Origin: an uncultured Bacteroidaceae bacterium | GTDB lineage: Bacteria; Bacteroidota; Bacteroidia; Bacteroidales; Bacteroidaceae | Length of the DNA: 53,251 nt | Reading direction: 5' to 3' | Assembly (NCBI GenBank): GCA_934271655.1 | Contig: CAKQRW010000017.1 | Coordinates: forward strand, 1-53,251 | Part shown: in pieces, positions 8,459-18,467 of the stretch | How the letters are laid out: the number at the start of each line of letters is the position of its first letter | How positions within the stretch are numbered: position 1 is the stretch's first letter | The notes under the pieces: generated by a model | The model's database searches: none | What the model was told of the DNA's origin: nothing | The model's input: the letters and a program-made list of their open reading frames with translations, nothing else | Program-made: the position numbers and the translations under genes

Positions 8459-11400
8459 TCACTTCTTGATGACCTTGCGGTTGTTCTTGATGATGATGCC
8501 TTCAGCCGTCTTCTCGTTGACGGCCTGGCCAGCCACGTTGAATGCAGGCTTGCTGTCCTGGTCGGCTGTCTCAGCGCCTACGCCGCCTATGCCTGTAGTG
8601 CCTTCTGGCTTGATATAAAGAACGAATCGAGCTTCCTCGTCGCCTGGTTCGGCGATGAATGTGAATGGCGACTCAGCATTGAGAGTAGCCTTGGCTCCAG
8701 TCAGCTTGTCCTCGATGACAAACTCGTCAGTGCAGCTTTCAGGCAGAGAAATGCTGTAAGAGCCTTCCTTGCCCACGCGCACTCCAAGTGTTATCTCATT
8801 GTTGCCGGCAGGACGCTCGTTGATGGCGTAGCGCACGCCTCCGTTGATAGAGAATATCTGTGAAGCGTTGGCATCGTCGCTCATGAACTTGCTCGCGTCG
8901 CGGTCCAGTTCATAGCTCATGGAAGCGGCCTCGTTGATGACTACACGTGTGCGGTCAGACATATCCTCGCCTGTGAGGCTGATGTTGATGATGTGTCTGT
9001 TGGCACGTGCGGCAGAAGCCTTGCGGGCAGCCTTTGCCTCGGCGTCAGCCTCCTCTATGATGCGAGCGTGAGTGTCTGTCTGGCGGCCAGCCTTGTCGAA
9101 TATGATGCTCTCCTGGTCTACAGGACGCTGCACGAAGAATGCCTCGCCTGGAGAGAGGATATACTCATCGTCCACAGGGCTGTAAGCCTGGTAGTTGTTG
9201 CTGCTGCTGTTCCATACAGTGACAGGAGCCTCGAAGTCGAGGAAGCGAGTGTCGTAGTATGATGGGTATGGGTTGCCTATGAGGTTCCATGAGCGGTTGT
9301 GCTCAAACTCGCTCAGATTCTCCTCAAGAGCCACCTTGCGGTCTGTGGCGAGGAAGATGGCCTGGCGGTTCACGCTCTCCTTGAGAGGTGAAACGGTGAA
9401 CTGTATCAGGTCGTCGTCAGCGTTGGTGTTGTAGCAGTGGAGGATGTATCCCTTGCCGGCCTTGAGAGTGGCATCGGCAGACACATTCACCCAAGTCTCG
9501 TCCAGCTTGTTGTTGGCGCGGTTGTCGCCAGAGTACTCACGGATGACCCACTGGGTTGTCTCATCCACAGGCTTGATGTCCTTCATGAGCACATCAAACG
9601 GGAAGCTGACGAACTGCCACTGGCTTCTTCTTGCCATGAGGTTGACGGTGACATTCTCGGCGCGCATCTCTCCGTTGACGATGAGAGGAGTGTTGCTGTA
9701 CTTCTTGCCGTTGCTGCTCCAGTGGTAGCCGTCCTTGTAGTTCTTTGCGTAAGGAGACATGTACATGGAGAAGTCGTTCACAGCCAGCTTGCTCATGTTG
9801 TTTATGGTCAGGCTGCCTGTCTCGTACACACTGTTGCCGTAGGCATCGTTGATCTGGTGGTCAGACCACGACAGGTCGATGTTAGGACGGTAGTCGTCTG
9901 GCAGGTCCTCGCGGAGAGAGAATGTGTAGCTCTTGTTGATGACTATGTTCTCCGGCAGATAGTCATAGACCTCAAATGTGTAGAAGCTGCTCCATCCTTC
10001 TGCCAGCTGGTAGTCCTGCAGACTGAACACTGGAACATAAAGCACCACATCGTTCAGAGCCACATTGTTTATTGGACTGTAGCCGTTGGTAGTGGCAGGA
10101 ATGACTGAGCGTGCATAGAGCTTCTTCAGGTTCGAGCAGTTGTAGAATGGCTGCGTGCATGTGCGCAGAGAGCTTGGCAGTGTGACTTCTGTCAGTCCCT
10201 GGCAGTTGCCAAATGCGCTTGATGCCAGCGTCTGCAGTCCTTCGTTGAGCTGTATGTCCACGAGGGAAGAGCACCCACCGAAGGCGTAGTCTCCTATGCT
10301 TCTAAGGGTTGCAGGACATACAAGCGTGTCGATGGCGGTATTCCTGAATGCTGAGTTGCTGATACGATTAAGAGATTCAGGCAACTTGATGTCTTTCAGC
10401 TTGCTGTCATCGCTGAAAGCATAATCACCTATTGTAGTGATGGCATCGTGCAGTTGCAGGTTGGTGAGGTTGGCGCAGCCTTGGAATGTATAATTGTTTA
10501 TTACAGTCACACCAGATGGTATTGTCACCTCTTCGAGTCCACTGTTTCCGAATGCATTATACTCTATGGACTTCATACTCTCTGGCAACTCAATGCTTCT
10601 GAGTGATGTAGTGTTTGTAAAAGCGTATTGACCGATAGTCTCCAGAGTGTTTGGCACTTTCACGCTGGCGAGCGACTCTACACCATAGAATGCGTAGTTT
10701 CCTACAGAAACTGTGTTCTTAGGCAGAGCTATATAATCTATAGCCCACTTGTTCCTGAACTGCTCGTAAGGTATAGATGTGTTGAGCACACCTTCCATAT
10801 CCACCGACAAGAGGTTGGTCATGTTCTTTATTGTGGTCCAGTCATCGCTGTTAAGCTCTCCAGCCACAGTCAGCCTGTTGATTTCCTGGAGATAGCCAGC
10901 CTGCTCGATGGCCAGTCTGCCCAGTTCGCCTGGAGTGCCTATTGTGACATTGACCTCTGTAGGAGTCTCAGTCTGGATGATGTATTTGCCCCACTGTGAT
11001 GCCAGACGGTATGCGTGGAACGAGCCGTCAGGAACAATAATCTTCTTCTTGCTGTTTCCATACAGGTCACCTTCGCATGTGGCTGGAGTGGCGCTATGGA
11101 GAGTTATCTTCCTCAGATTGTCTGCAGAGCTGAAAGCATACCTTCCTATTACAGACACGCTGGCAGGGATGTCAAGCTCATGCAGATTACGGTAATAGTA
11201 GAATGCATTCTGTCCTATCCTCCTCAGAGTCTTAGGCAACGTCACCTCGCAGATGCTGTCCTGGCTGTTTTGGTAGCGGTTTTCCATAGACACCACAGCG
11301 TAGTCGGTGCCTTCGACGGTGATGACCTCTGGTATGGCAAGCTTTGTCACCTTGTTGTATGAGTTAATGCCATTGAACTGCGCTATCTTGTTGGTGGAGT

Positions 11401-13939
11401 CGATATAGTACTTCAGTCCGTCCACGGTGTACTCCTTGCTGGTGTTGAAAGCCCACTGGTCCATAGGCAGGATGCTTGCGCTGATCACAGAGTACTGTAT
11501 GCGGAGAGCATCATAGAGAGGCGCATAGTCCTGGCTGCTGGCTGTAGCCACATCGAGAGCCTCAGCTGCGGCGATGGCAGCGTCAAACTCTGGATAGTCG
11601 GTAGTGAGAGTCTCCTTGAGTGCGTTTGCCTCGCTGACAAGCTCTGCCATAAGCGCATGTGTGCTGACAGCGTTGCGTACCTGGGCGAGGGTAGAGCTGA
11701 GCTTCAGGTTGGCCTCCTTCTTCGACTCCTCGTCTGCGCTTTCTGCCTCGTCAATGGCGGCAGAAAGCTCGGCAGCGAGTCCAGGATAACTTGTCTCTAT
11801 TGTGGCGAGATACTCGTTGGCAGTCTTGACAGCATCGACGGCGAAATGCCTGATGGCCGAGACGCGTCCCATGTCATTGCCGGTGTCTACAGAGCCATCT
11901 TTAGTATATGTGGCTGTCAGAGTGTACTGGCCGGGCTTCTCCAGCTTGTGTTCAATCTCTCTGTTGGCAGAGCCAGATACATGTGCCAGTTGCACAGTAG
12001 CTCCGTCAGGGTCAGTGATGTTGATGGTGAGCCAGTCGCAGCCCGACTCGCTGCTCACCTCATAAGTGAACTTGATGATGTCATTGTCGCCAGCAGTGTC
12101 AATCTTCCATGTCTGTGTGGATGTGGAAGAACTCTGGCCCTTGTTGGTGGAAGTCCATGCGTCGTATGAGTCAAAGAGGCTGTATCCCTCTGGAGCAACG
12201 ATGTCATCGCTGTCATCACCGCCTGCTGCTGGGTCCTTCTTGCTGTCTGCTCCGTAGCAGGTGAGACGGAAGTTGTCGGCCTTGAACCATGTGTAGCTGT
12301 GCATCTTTATCTCGATGTCCTCTCCCTCGTTGACGACGAAGAGTATGCTCATGGTCTGGCCGTATTGCTTGTCGTTGGCCATGGTCAGAGTGTCTGCATA
12401 CAGCGTGGCGTCCTCTGTAGTAGCCTTTGCGCTCAAGTGGATCTCGTTGCCCAGGTCTGACGCTGCAATGGCAGAGAGCCTGTAAGTGCCGGCTGGCAGG
12501 TGCTTCACCACCTGTGACAGATAGAATCCATCTTCGGGAACATAGTTGGACCATGTGTTGAAGATGTAGTTGCCGTCGGCATTTTCCATGTGGTAAGTCT
12601 CGTTGGTGTTGTCGGCCGCCTTGGTGTCGCTGCCAGAGTAGTAATTCCATCCGCCAAGGCCTCCCTGCTCGAAGCTTGGGTTTGTGATGGCGGATGTCAT
12701 GTCTACCGGGCTGTCGTCTGATGCGCCAGAGGCATCAGGAATGCGTGCCAGTTCGGTCACCCTCATTATGCGGAGATTCAGTTCAAAGAGCTGCTCCTGG
12801 TCCATGTCATCTATGGATATGCTTTTTATCTCATTGATTTTTGCCAGAACCTCAGCTGCAGGCGTTACAGATTCGAGTATGCTGTTCAGCTCTTCCATGG
12901 CGTAGTCATAGCTCTTGACGTAGCTGCTTATTGTTCGCAGCTCGTTCATAAGAGCGTTGGCCTCTTTGGCAAGGTCCAGTTTCTCGTCAACGTCGTCGGT
13001 TGATGAGGCTGCACAGAGTGCTGATACGGCACTTGCAATATGCTCTTCCATGAGCGTAGTGATGTGGTCGGGCTTGAACGAGTTCAGAGTCTCAAGAGTG
13101 TTGTTTATCACAATGTCCAGAGCCTTCTCATTCTTGCCTTCATACACAAGGCTGAAATTAGACCATGCGCACCATGAGGCGGGAACGGAGGTGCCATTCG
13201 ATTTCTTTATGCCGAGACGCAGGCTGCCTCCCTGCACTATGGCATAGACGGTCTGCTTGTACATGCCAGCGGCGAAGGCTGTGCTGGCAGCTTTCATGTC
13301 GTTTGGCACCACTGTGTCATAGTATGAAGCAGTGGCCCATCCGTTTGCGTCTGCGAAATCGGCAGTTGAGCCCGATGTAGGAGAAAGGATGTTGCATACA
13401 GGAGCCTGCACGTCGTTCATGTAGATGACGGCTGGCACATCGTTGTCGAGTGCTGTTCCAGAATAAGCGCCATTGCGGTAGAAGCAGTCTACTGACATGG
13501 AGTACACTCCGTCTGGCAGACCTTTTATAGTCTGGTACACGTCAAACATGAATCCTGCGTTGGTGTAGCTGCCAGAGTAGGCTTCAGCGCAAGGCGCGTC
13601 TGTGGCGCCTCCGCTCTTGTTGAACGACATGTAGTTGTCGCTTTGCCACCAAGTCCATCCCTCGCCATAATAGTCGCTGAAGCTTGGGTTGGTCAGCAGC
13701 TGCGTGCAGTCAGTGCTGTCTTGCCATGTGTCAGAGCCGGGGATGATGACCAGGCTGGAGTCGGAAGGTGTTGTGGAACTGGAATCAGAAGGAGTGATGA
13801 TCACCTCTCCTTCTTCATTGAATAGGGTGTCAGAGCTCGTGCCTGTAGACTGGTACGTGCCTGCACTGCTCGACACGACAGCGCTTGCTCCTAAACAAGC
13901 TAATGTCGCAGCGGACAAAACGATGGTAGTCTTCTTCAT
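8459..13939 (-). CDS. BspA-like leucine-rich repeat secreted protein with carbohydrate-binding-like domains (1826 aa)
   Basis: The signal peptide is at residues 1-26 (MKKTTIVLSAATLACLGASA). A Ser/Thr/Asp-rich linker follows. Two galactose-binding-like modules each begin with an NPSF motif (near 83, NPSFSDYYGEGWTWWQ; near 416, NPSFEQGGLGGWNYYSG). A further beta domain lies near 600-690 (SGCDWLTINITDPDG) and helical spacers near 260-400 and 700-790. A long BspA/LRR_5 array at about 880-1280 repeats the pattern L..I...AF.....L..V.LP..... Beta domains follow, and the tail (FNVAGQAVNEKTAEGIIIKNNRKVIKK) resembles a type IX sorting signal. BspA-type repeats mediate binding to host proteins or other bacteria; the ligand here is unknown. 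It is the first gene of the left-hand minus-strand cluster, with a consensus promoter about 265 bp upstream. Confidence 0.85.
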   Translation of the reverse strand: MKKTTIVLSAATLACLGASAVVSSSAGTYQSTGTSSDTLFNEEGEVIITPSDSSSTTPSDSSLVIIPGSDTWQDSTDCTQLLTNPSFSDYYGEGWTWWQSDNYMSFNKSGGATDAPCAEAYSGSYTNAGFMFDVYQTIKGLPDGVYSMSVDCFYRNGAYSGTALDNDVPAVIYMNDVQAPVCNILSPTSGSTADFADANGWATASYYDTVVPNDMKAASTAFAAGMYKQTVYAIVQGGSLRLGIKKSNGTSVPASWCAWSNFSLVYEGKNEKALDIVINNTLETLNSFKPDHITTLMEEHIASAVSALCAASSTDDVDEKLDLAKEANALMNELRTISSYVKSYDYAMEELNSILESVTPAAEVLAKINEIKSISIDDMDQEQLFELNLRIMRVTELARIPDASGASDDSPVDMTSAITNPSFEQGGLGGWNYYSGSDTKAADNTNETYHMENADGNYIFNTWSNYVPEDGFYLSQVVKHLPAGTYRLSAIAASDLGNEIHLSAKATTEDATLYADTLTMANDKQYGQTMSILFVVNEGEDIEIKMHSYTWFKADNFRLTCYGADSKKDPAAGGDDSDDIVAPEGYSLFDSYDAWTSTNKGQSSSTSTQTWKIDTAGDNDIIKFTYEVSSESGCDWLTINITDPDGATVQLAHVSGSANREIEHKLEKPGQYTLTATYTKDGSVDTGNDMGRVSAIRHFAVDAVKTANEYLATIETSYPGLAAELSAAIDEAESADEESKKEANLKLSSTLAQVRNAVSTHALMAELVSEANALKETLTTDYPEFDAAIAAAEALDVATASSQDYAPLYDALRIQYSVISASILPMDQWAFNTSKEYTVDGLKYYIDSTNKIAQFNGINSYNKVTKLAIPEVITVEGTDYAVVSMENRYQNSQDSICEVTLPKTLRRIGQNAFYYYRNLHELDIPASVSVIGRYAFSSADNLRKITLHSATPATCEGDLYGNSKKKIIVPDGSFHAYRLASQWGKYIIQTETPTEVNVTIGTPGELGRLAIEQAGYLQEINRLTVAGELNSDDWTTIKNMTNLLSVDMEGVLNTSIPYEQFRNKWAIDYIALPKNTVSVGNYAFYGVESLASVKVPNTLETIGQYAFTNTTSLRSIELPESMKSIEYNAFGNSGLEEVTIPSGVTVINNYTFQGCANLTNLQLHDAITTIGDYAFSDDSKLKDIKLPESLNRISNSAFRNTAIDTLVCPATLRSIGDYAFGGCSSLVDIQLNEGLQTLASSAFGNCQGLTEVTLPSSLRTCTQPFYNCSNLKKLYARSVIPATTNGYSPINNVALNDVVLYVPVFSLQDYQLAEGWSSFYTFEVYDYLPENIVINKSYTFSLREDLPDDYRPNIDLSWSDHQINDAYGNSVYETGSLTINNMSKLAVNDFSMYMSPYAKNYKDGYHWSSNGKKYSNTPLIVNGEMRAENVTVNLMARRSQWQFVSFPFDVLMKDIKPVDETTQWVIREYSGDNRANNKLDETWVNVSADATLKAGKGYILHCYNTNADDDLIQFTVSPLKESVNRQAIFLATDRKVALEENLSEFEHNRSWNLIGNPYPSYYDTRFLDFEAPVTVWNSSSNNYQAYSPVDDEYILSPGEAFFVQRPVDQESIIFDKAGRQTDTHARIIEEADAEAKAARKASAARANRHIINISLTGEDMSDRTRVVINEAASMSYELDRDASKFMSDDANASQIFSINGGVRYAINERPAGNNEITLGVRVGKEGSYSISLPESCTDEFVIEDKLTGAKATLNAESPFTFIAEPGDEEARFVLYIKPEGTTGIGGVGAETADQDSKPAFNVAGQAVNEKTAEGIIIKNNRKVIKK

Positions 13940-14201
13940 GATGATAAGTTTTTTTTGTTGTCACATGAATAAATTATTGTTAATTATCTCTTGTATCAAG
14001 TATTAAATCGAATGTTGTGCCTAATTGTTAATTGTTGTCTCGCGTCAGTTGGATAATAACCTATAAAATGTTTTTTTTATTTCAGCCTTTGTGCTTCACG
14101 ATGTTGCTGTTGTTGTTTGAAAACTTATTCTTTGTCTTAAACAGGAATTGTGTAAAGCATAATGTGCATATATATTAAACAATTTAGATAGGTTGTGTGT
14201 G

Positions 14202-14233
14202 CAAATATACTTTTTATATCCATATAAAACAAA
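14202..14233 (-). promoter_or_regulatory. Bacteroidetes-type promoter for the giant surface protein cluster
   Basis: Read on the minus strand, TTTG (14230-14233) is followed after 20 bp by TATATTTG (14202-14209), a full match to the TTTG/TAnnTTTG consensus. It implies an AT-rich 5' leader of about 250 nt before the ATG at 13939. Confidence 0.6.
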
Positions 14234-14344
14234 TAAATCTTATTTTATCTTATAAAATAGGTAAGAATTTGTTTGTATGGCATGTTATTTTTATTTTAAG
14301 TGCTTTTTTCTTCATGGAAGACTGCTTGTTTGCTGTTTCTAAGT

Positions 14345-14478
14345 GTAAGGTTTGCATCTTGTGGTTCATAGGTTTACATATCGCAATCCATAGGTTCGTA
14401 TGTCGCAATCCATAGGTTTAGGTATCGTGATTCATAGGTTTGCATGTCGCAATCCATAGGGTTGTGAAGTCTTAATCC
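14345..14478. repeat. Intergenic tandem array, 22-bp unit
   Basis: CATAGGT recurs at 14367, 14389, 14411, 14433 and 14455, an exact 22-bp period. The best-conserved unit core is CGCAATCCATAGGTT; degraded units flank both ends. The array lies between the promoter of the giant surface gene and the alaS terminator, and no ORF uses it. Confidence 0.8.
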
Positions 14479-14525
14479 AGGGCGTGGAAAGAGCTTCCCT
14501 GTCTGTGACAGCAATAAAAAAGATA

Positions 14526-14563
14526 AAGGCAGAGCCTGAGCTGTTACGCTCAGGCTCTGCCTT
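14526..14563 (-). terminator. Rho-independent terminator, minus strand
   Basis: A perfect 16-bp stem (14526-14541 with 14548-14563) has a 6-nt loop. On the minus strand it is followed by TATCTTTTTTATT. It is the first strong terminator downstream of alaS, about 350 bp past its stop. Confidence 0.8.
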
Positions 14564-14598
14564 CGTTGGTGTCGTAAGATGGATTATGCCGTGTGAAT

Positions 14599-14715
14599 CA
14601 CAATATATAATAATGTGCGCTACAATATATAATAACGTCGACAGCAGTGGATGTGTTATGGACCGCTATATATTATATAATGTGGGCCGCTATATGTTTA
14701 ATGTGAACTGCATTA
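14599..14715. repeat. Degenerate AT-rich intergenic array, 22-24 bp unit
   Basis: CAATATATAATAA occurs at 14601 and 14623 (22 bp apart). CGCTATAT occurs at 14664 and 14688 (24 bp apart), with related material between. The array lies between the alaS stop and its terminator, so it would be transcribed in the alaS 3' untranslated region. The rest of 14564-14914 holds no gene that I can support. Confidence 0.5.
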
Positions 14716-14914
14716 AACAACGGGTGTGCAGTGTGGCATTGCAAATTATAGCCGGCATAATGTATGGTCTGTCACCATAGTATGTTATGACGGCAATATG
14801 ACAAGTGTCCTGATTGCTGCATGTCAAGTCTCGTATTCATGATAGGCCATGGGGCGTTTCATGAAGGATCATGCGTCGGCATGCGCTATGCAGGCTGCAA
14901 GCAGCCAGTGCATA

Positions 14915-17536
14915 TCACAGGTTGGCCATATCCACTATCTTGTCGACAGCTGCCTTGAGACCCTCTGGATCCTTGCCGCCAGCTGTGGCGAAATGTGGCT
15001 GTCCGCCGCCTCCGCCCTTGATGAGCTTGCCAGCCTCGCGCACGAGTTGTCCGGCGTTCTTGCCGTCCTTCACCAGGTCGTCAGAGAGAGAAACAGTGAG
15101 GGCAGGCTTGCCGTTGGCAAAGCTTCCGATGGCAACGAGCAGACGCTCTGGGAACTGTCCGCGCAGCTGGAAGGCGATGTCCTTGGCGTTCTGCGCCTCG
15201 ATAGGAAGTACAGCTGTCATGACCTTTACGCCATTGATGTCCTGTGCCTTCTCTATGAGAGACTTCTTGAACTCCTGTGCCTTCTGTGCCTTGAACTCCT
15301 CCACTTGTGCCTGCAGCTCCTTGTTATCTGCGATGGCCTTCTTGATAGTGGCCATGAGGTCTGGAGCGTTGTTGAAGAGGTTCTTCATGTCTGTGATGAG
15401 ATCCTGCGCCTTGTCGAGCATGTCTTCCACAGCCTTGCCTGTGATGGCCTCGATGCGTCGCACGCCAGCAGCGATAGAGCTCTCGCTGATGATTTTCACC
15501 ATGCCCAGGCGGCCTGTGCTTGATGCGTGGCAGCCGCCGCAGAACTCAACAGATGTGCCAAACTGCACTACGCGCACCTTGTCGCCGTATTTCTCGCCGA
15601 AAAGAGCGATGGCTCCAAGCTTCTTCGCCTCCTCGATAGGGTAGTCGCGGTATTCCTTGAGATGGATGTCCTCACGTATCTTGGCGTTGACGATATGCTC
15701 CACCTCGCGGAGCTGCTCTGGTGTGACCTTCTCAAAGTGAGAGAAGTCGAAGCGGAGGCTCTCTGCTGTGACAAGCGAGCCCTTCTGCTCCACGTGGTCG
15801 CCCAGCACCTGGCGGAGCGCCTCGTCAAGCAAGTGCGTGCATGTGTGGTTGGCCTCGATGGCGCGGCGACGCTCCACGTCGACGCATGCCATGAACTCAG
15901 CCTCGGGCTCAGCAGGCAGCTTGTCCACTATGTGTATGGCAACACCGTTCTCTTTCTTTGTGTCGAGCACCTTTATCTCCTCGTTCTCGCTGACGAGCAC
16001 GCCTGTGTCGCCAATCTGTCCGCCCATCTCGCCATAGAATGGAGTCTTGTCGAGGATGACCTCATAGGCTGTGCGCTTCTTCTGCTGCACCTCGCGGTAT
16101 TTGAGGATGTGTGTGGGATGCTCGGTGTAGTCATAGCCCACAAACTCGCTCTCCGCGCTCTCGTCGCCCACGAACACCCAGTCGCCCATCTTCACTTCGG
16201 CTGCGTTGCGCGCGCGGTTCTTCTGCTGCTGCATGCACTCGTCAAAGCCTTTCTCGTCGACAGTGAGACCCTGCTCACGGCAGATGAGCTCTGTGAGGTC
16301 GAGAGGAAATCCGAATGTGTCGAAGAGGTTGAAGGCCTTGTCGCCAGCCACCTCTGTCTTGCCGTCGGCCTTGGTCTGGTCGATGACATCCTGAAGCAGG
16401 CGTATGCCATTCTCCAGTGTGCGGAGGAATGAGTTCTCCTCTTCCTGCATCACCTTCATCACGAGCTTCTGCTGTGCGGCTATCTCAGGGAAGGCGTCGC
16501 CCATCTCCTCTACGAGTGTAGGCACGAGCTTGTATATGAAGGCCTCCTTCTGACCGAGGAATGTGTAGCCGTAGCGTACAGCGCGGCGAAGAATGCGGCG
16601 GATGACGTAGCCGGCCTTGGCGTTGGAAGGCAGCTGTCCGTCGGCTATGGCAAAGGCGATGGCACGCACGTGGTCCACGATGACGCGGATGGCGATGTCC
16701 TTCTTCTCGTCGTCGCCGTACTTGCATCCTGCCATGTCGGCCATGACCTTGATGAGCGGCTGGAACACGTCTGTGTCGTAGTTGGATGTCTTGCCCTGGA
16801 GTGTGCGCACCAGACGCTCGAAGCCCATGCCCGTGTCGATGACCTTGGCTGGCAGTCCCTCAAGCGATCCGTCGGCCTTGCGGTTGTACTGCATGAAGAC
16901 GAGGTTCCATATCTCGATGACCTGCGGGTGGTCTTTGTTCACCAGCTCGCGTCCTGGCACCTTGGCCTTCTCCTCGTCGGAGCGTGAGTCAACGTGTATC
17001 TCCGAGCAAGGGCCGCATGGACCTGTGTCGCCCATCTCCCAGAAGTTGTCGTGCTTGTTGCCATTGATGATATGGTCTTTTGGCAGGAACTGCTCCCAGA
17101 TAGACGCTGCCTCGTCGTCGCGCGAGAGCCCTTCCTCAGGGCTGCCCTCGAAGACTGTGGCGTAAAGGTCCTTGGGGTCAATCTTGAGCACGTCCACGAT
17201 GTATTCCCATGCCCAGCTGATGGCCTCCTTCTTGAAGTAGTCGCCAAACGACCAGTTGCCGAGCATCTCGAACATGGTGTGGTGGTATGTGTCATGTCCC
17301 ACCTCTTCCAGGTCGTTGTGCTTTCCGCTCACGCGGAGGCACTTCTGGCTGTCTGCCTGGCGGCGGCACTTAGGTGTGGCGTTGCCAAGGATGATGTCCT
17401 TGAACTGATTCATGCCTGCATTGGTGAACATCAGCGTAGGGTCGTCCTTCACGACCATTGGAGCTGACGGCACAATGAGGTGTCCTTTGCTTTCAAAGAA
17501 TTTCTTGAAAGACTCACGTATCTCTTTAGCTGTCAT
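14915..17536 (-). CDS. alaS: Alanine--tRNA ligase
   Basis: This class II synthetase (873 aa, the usual length for the family) charges tRNA-Ala in the cytoplasm. The N-terminal catalytic domain begins TAKEIRESFKKFFESKGH and contains VPSAPMVVKDDPTLMFTNAGM (motif 2 region) and GDTGPCGPCSEI. The editing domain carries the zinc residues HTCTH (about 562) and CGGCH (about 667). The C-terminal DHHA1 domain ends with the glycine-rich GGGGGQPHFATAGG. The open frame extends 27 codons further upstream to 17617, but that extension is basic and unlike the family. The ATG at 17536 matches the normal N-terminus and sits about 86 nt after a TAACTTTG promoter box. It is monocistronic, divergent from lemA. Confidence 0.97.
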   Translation of the reverse strand: MTAKEIRESFKKFFESKGHLIVPSAPMVVKDDPTLMFTNAGMNQFKDIILGNATPKCRRQADSQKCLRVSGKHNDLEEVGHDTYHHTMFEMLGNWSFGDYFKKEAISWAWEYIVDVLKIDPKDLYATVFEGSPEEGLSRDDEAASIWEQFLPKDHIINGNKHDNFWEMGDTGPCGPCSEIHVDSRSDEEKAKVPGRELVNKDHPQVIEIWNLVFMQYNRKADGSLEGLPAKVIDTGMGFERLVRTLQGKTSNYDTDVFQPLIKVMADMAGCKYGDDEKKDIAIRVIVDHVRAIAFAIADGQLPSNAKAGYVIRRILRRAVRYGYTFLGQKEAFIYKLVPTLVEEMGDAFPEIAAQQKLVMKVMQEEENSFLRTLENGIRLLQDVIDQTKADGKTEVAGDKAFNLFDTFGFPLDLTELICREQGLTVDEKGFDECMQQQKNRARNAAEVKMGDWVFVGDESAESEFVGYDYTEHPTHILKYREVQQKKRTAYEVILDKTPFYGEMGGQIGDTGVLVSENEEIKVLDTKKENGVAIHIVDKLPAEPEAEFMACVDVERRRAIEANHTCTHLLDEALRQVLGDHVEQKGSLVTAESLRFDFSHFEKVTPEQLREVEHIVNAKIREDIHLKEYRDYPIEEAKKLGAIALFGEKYGDKVRVVQFGTSVEFCGGCHASSTGRLGMVKIISESSIAAGVRRIEAITGKAVEDMLDKAQDLITDMKNLFNNAPDLMATIKKAIADNKELQAQVEEFKAQKAQEFKKSLIEKAQDINGVKVMTAVLPIEAQNAKDIAFQLRGQFPERLLVAIGSFANGKPALTVSLSDDLVKDGKNAGQLVREAGKLIKGGGGGQPHFATAGGKDPEGLKAAVDKIVDMANL

Positions 17537-17621
17537 ATATATGATGTTTTTGTATTTTATTCTTGTTGTAAATGCGCGCGGCGATGGATTCCGCAGTAAC
17601 ATGCGCCGAGCGTTCAAAATG

Positions 17622-17629
17622 CAAAGTTA
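17622..17629 (-). promoter_or_regulatory. -7 box of the alaS promoter
   Basis: The minus strand reads TAACTTTG (consensus TAnnTTTG), 86 bp before the alaS ATG. No clear TTTG is seen at the expected -33 distance. The box would place the transcript start downstream of the rejected longer alaS start. Confidence 0.5.
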
Positions 17630-17798
17630 ACCATTTTGGATGAAAGAAGTGGCAAGCATGTGACTTTTTTGCTACATGGCGCCGGCTTTTTGTGTGAAAA
17701 TGTCCTATATACAATGTGAGAAAGTCAGAAGGCAATGTGTTCTGCATGTCGGATAATATTGCGATATGGCTCTATTCTTGTGAAAAAAGATTAAGAAT

Positions 17799-17830
17799 TT
17801 TGGAAGGCACAATAAGTTTTAATACCTTTG
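17799..17830 (+). promoter_or_regulatory. Bacteroidetes-type promoter of lemA-htpX
   Basis: TTTG (17799-17802), a 20-bp spacer and TACCTTTG (17823-17830) match the consensus fully. It lies 35 bp before the lemA ATG. The 328-bp divergent gap between alaS and lemA holds only these two promoters and no tandem array. Confidence 0.7.
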
Positions 17831-17864
17831 CACCATTGTTCAACAAATAAATATCATAGCTATT

Positions 17865-18425
17865 ATGACAACAATCATCATCATTGCCGTCATCGCAGTC
17901 ATTGTGCTCGCGGTCATCGGCATCTACAACTCTTTGGTGAAACTCCGCAACAACCGTGAGAACGCGTTTGCCGACATAGATGTGCAACTCAAGCAGAGAT
18001 ACGACCTTGTGCCCCAGCTGGTGGCTACAGTCAAGGGCTATGCCACCCATGAGAAGACATTGCTTGAGTCTGTCACGGCAGCCCGCACAGCTTCTGCTTC
18101 TGCCCATAGCATCGACGACAAGATTGCCGCTGACCAGCAACTCTCGCAGGCTCTCTCTCGTCTGAACATATCTGTCGAGGCTTATCCAGACCTGAAGGCC
18201 AACCAGAATTTCCTCCAGCTGCAGCAGGAACTGTCTGACATAGAGAACAAACTGGCCGCTGTGCGCCGCTACTTCAACTCAGCCACACGCGAGCTCAACA
18301 ATGCTGTGCAGACGTTTCCCAACAACCTGCTGGCAGGCATCTTTGGCTTCCATACCGAGAAGATGTATGAGATAGCGGTCACAGAGCGCGCCGCAATGGA
18401 GAAAGCTCCAGAGATAAAGTTCTGA
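17865..18425 (+). CDS. lemA: LemA family membrane protein
   Basis: This 186-aa protein has one N-terminal membrane helix (TIIIIAVIAVIVLAVIGIYN), then the LemA signature LVKLRNNRENAFADIDVQLK and DLVPQLVATVKGYATHE, and a helical body ending YNSATREYN-like (RRYFNSATRELNNAVQTFP). LemA proteins are widespread helical membrane proteins of poorly defined biochemical role. They are very often encoded with an HtpX/M48 protease, as here (the next gene starts 42 bp downstream), so a joint role in membrane protein quality control is inferred. The start is supported by the promoter 35 bp upstream. Confidence 0.93.
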   Translation: MTTIIIIAVIAVIVLAVIGIYNSLVKLRNNRENAFADIDVQLKQRYDLVPQLVATVKGYATHEKTLLESVTAARTASASAHSIDDKIAADQQLSQALSRLNISVEAYPDLKANQNFLQLQQELSDIENKLAAVRRYFNSATRELNNAVQTFPNNLLAGIFGFHTEKMYEIAVTERAAMEKAPEIKF

Positions 18426-18467
18426 TCACGCGCGGACACACACTTTGTAAAGCACATAAGAAACAGA

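Noticed and set aside
17537..17617. Upstream extension of alaS by 27 codons
   Set aside because: The extension is unlike the family and the ATG at 17536 gives the normal N-terminus.
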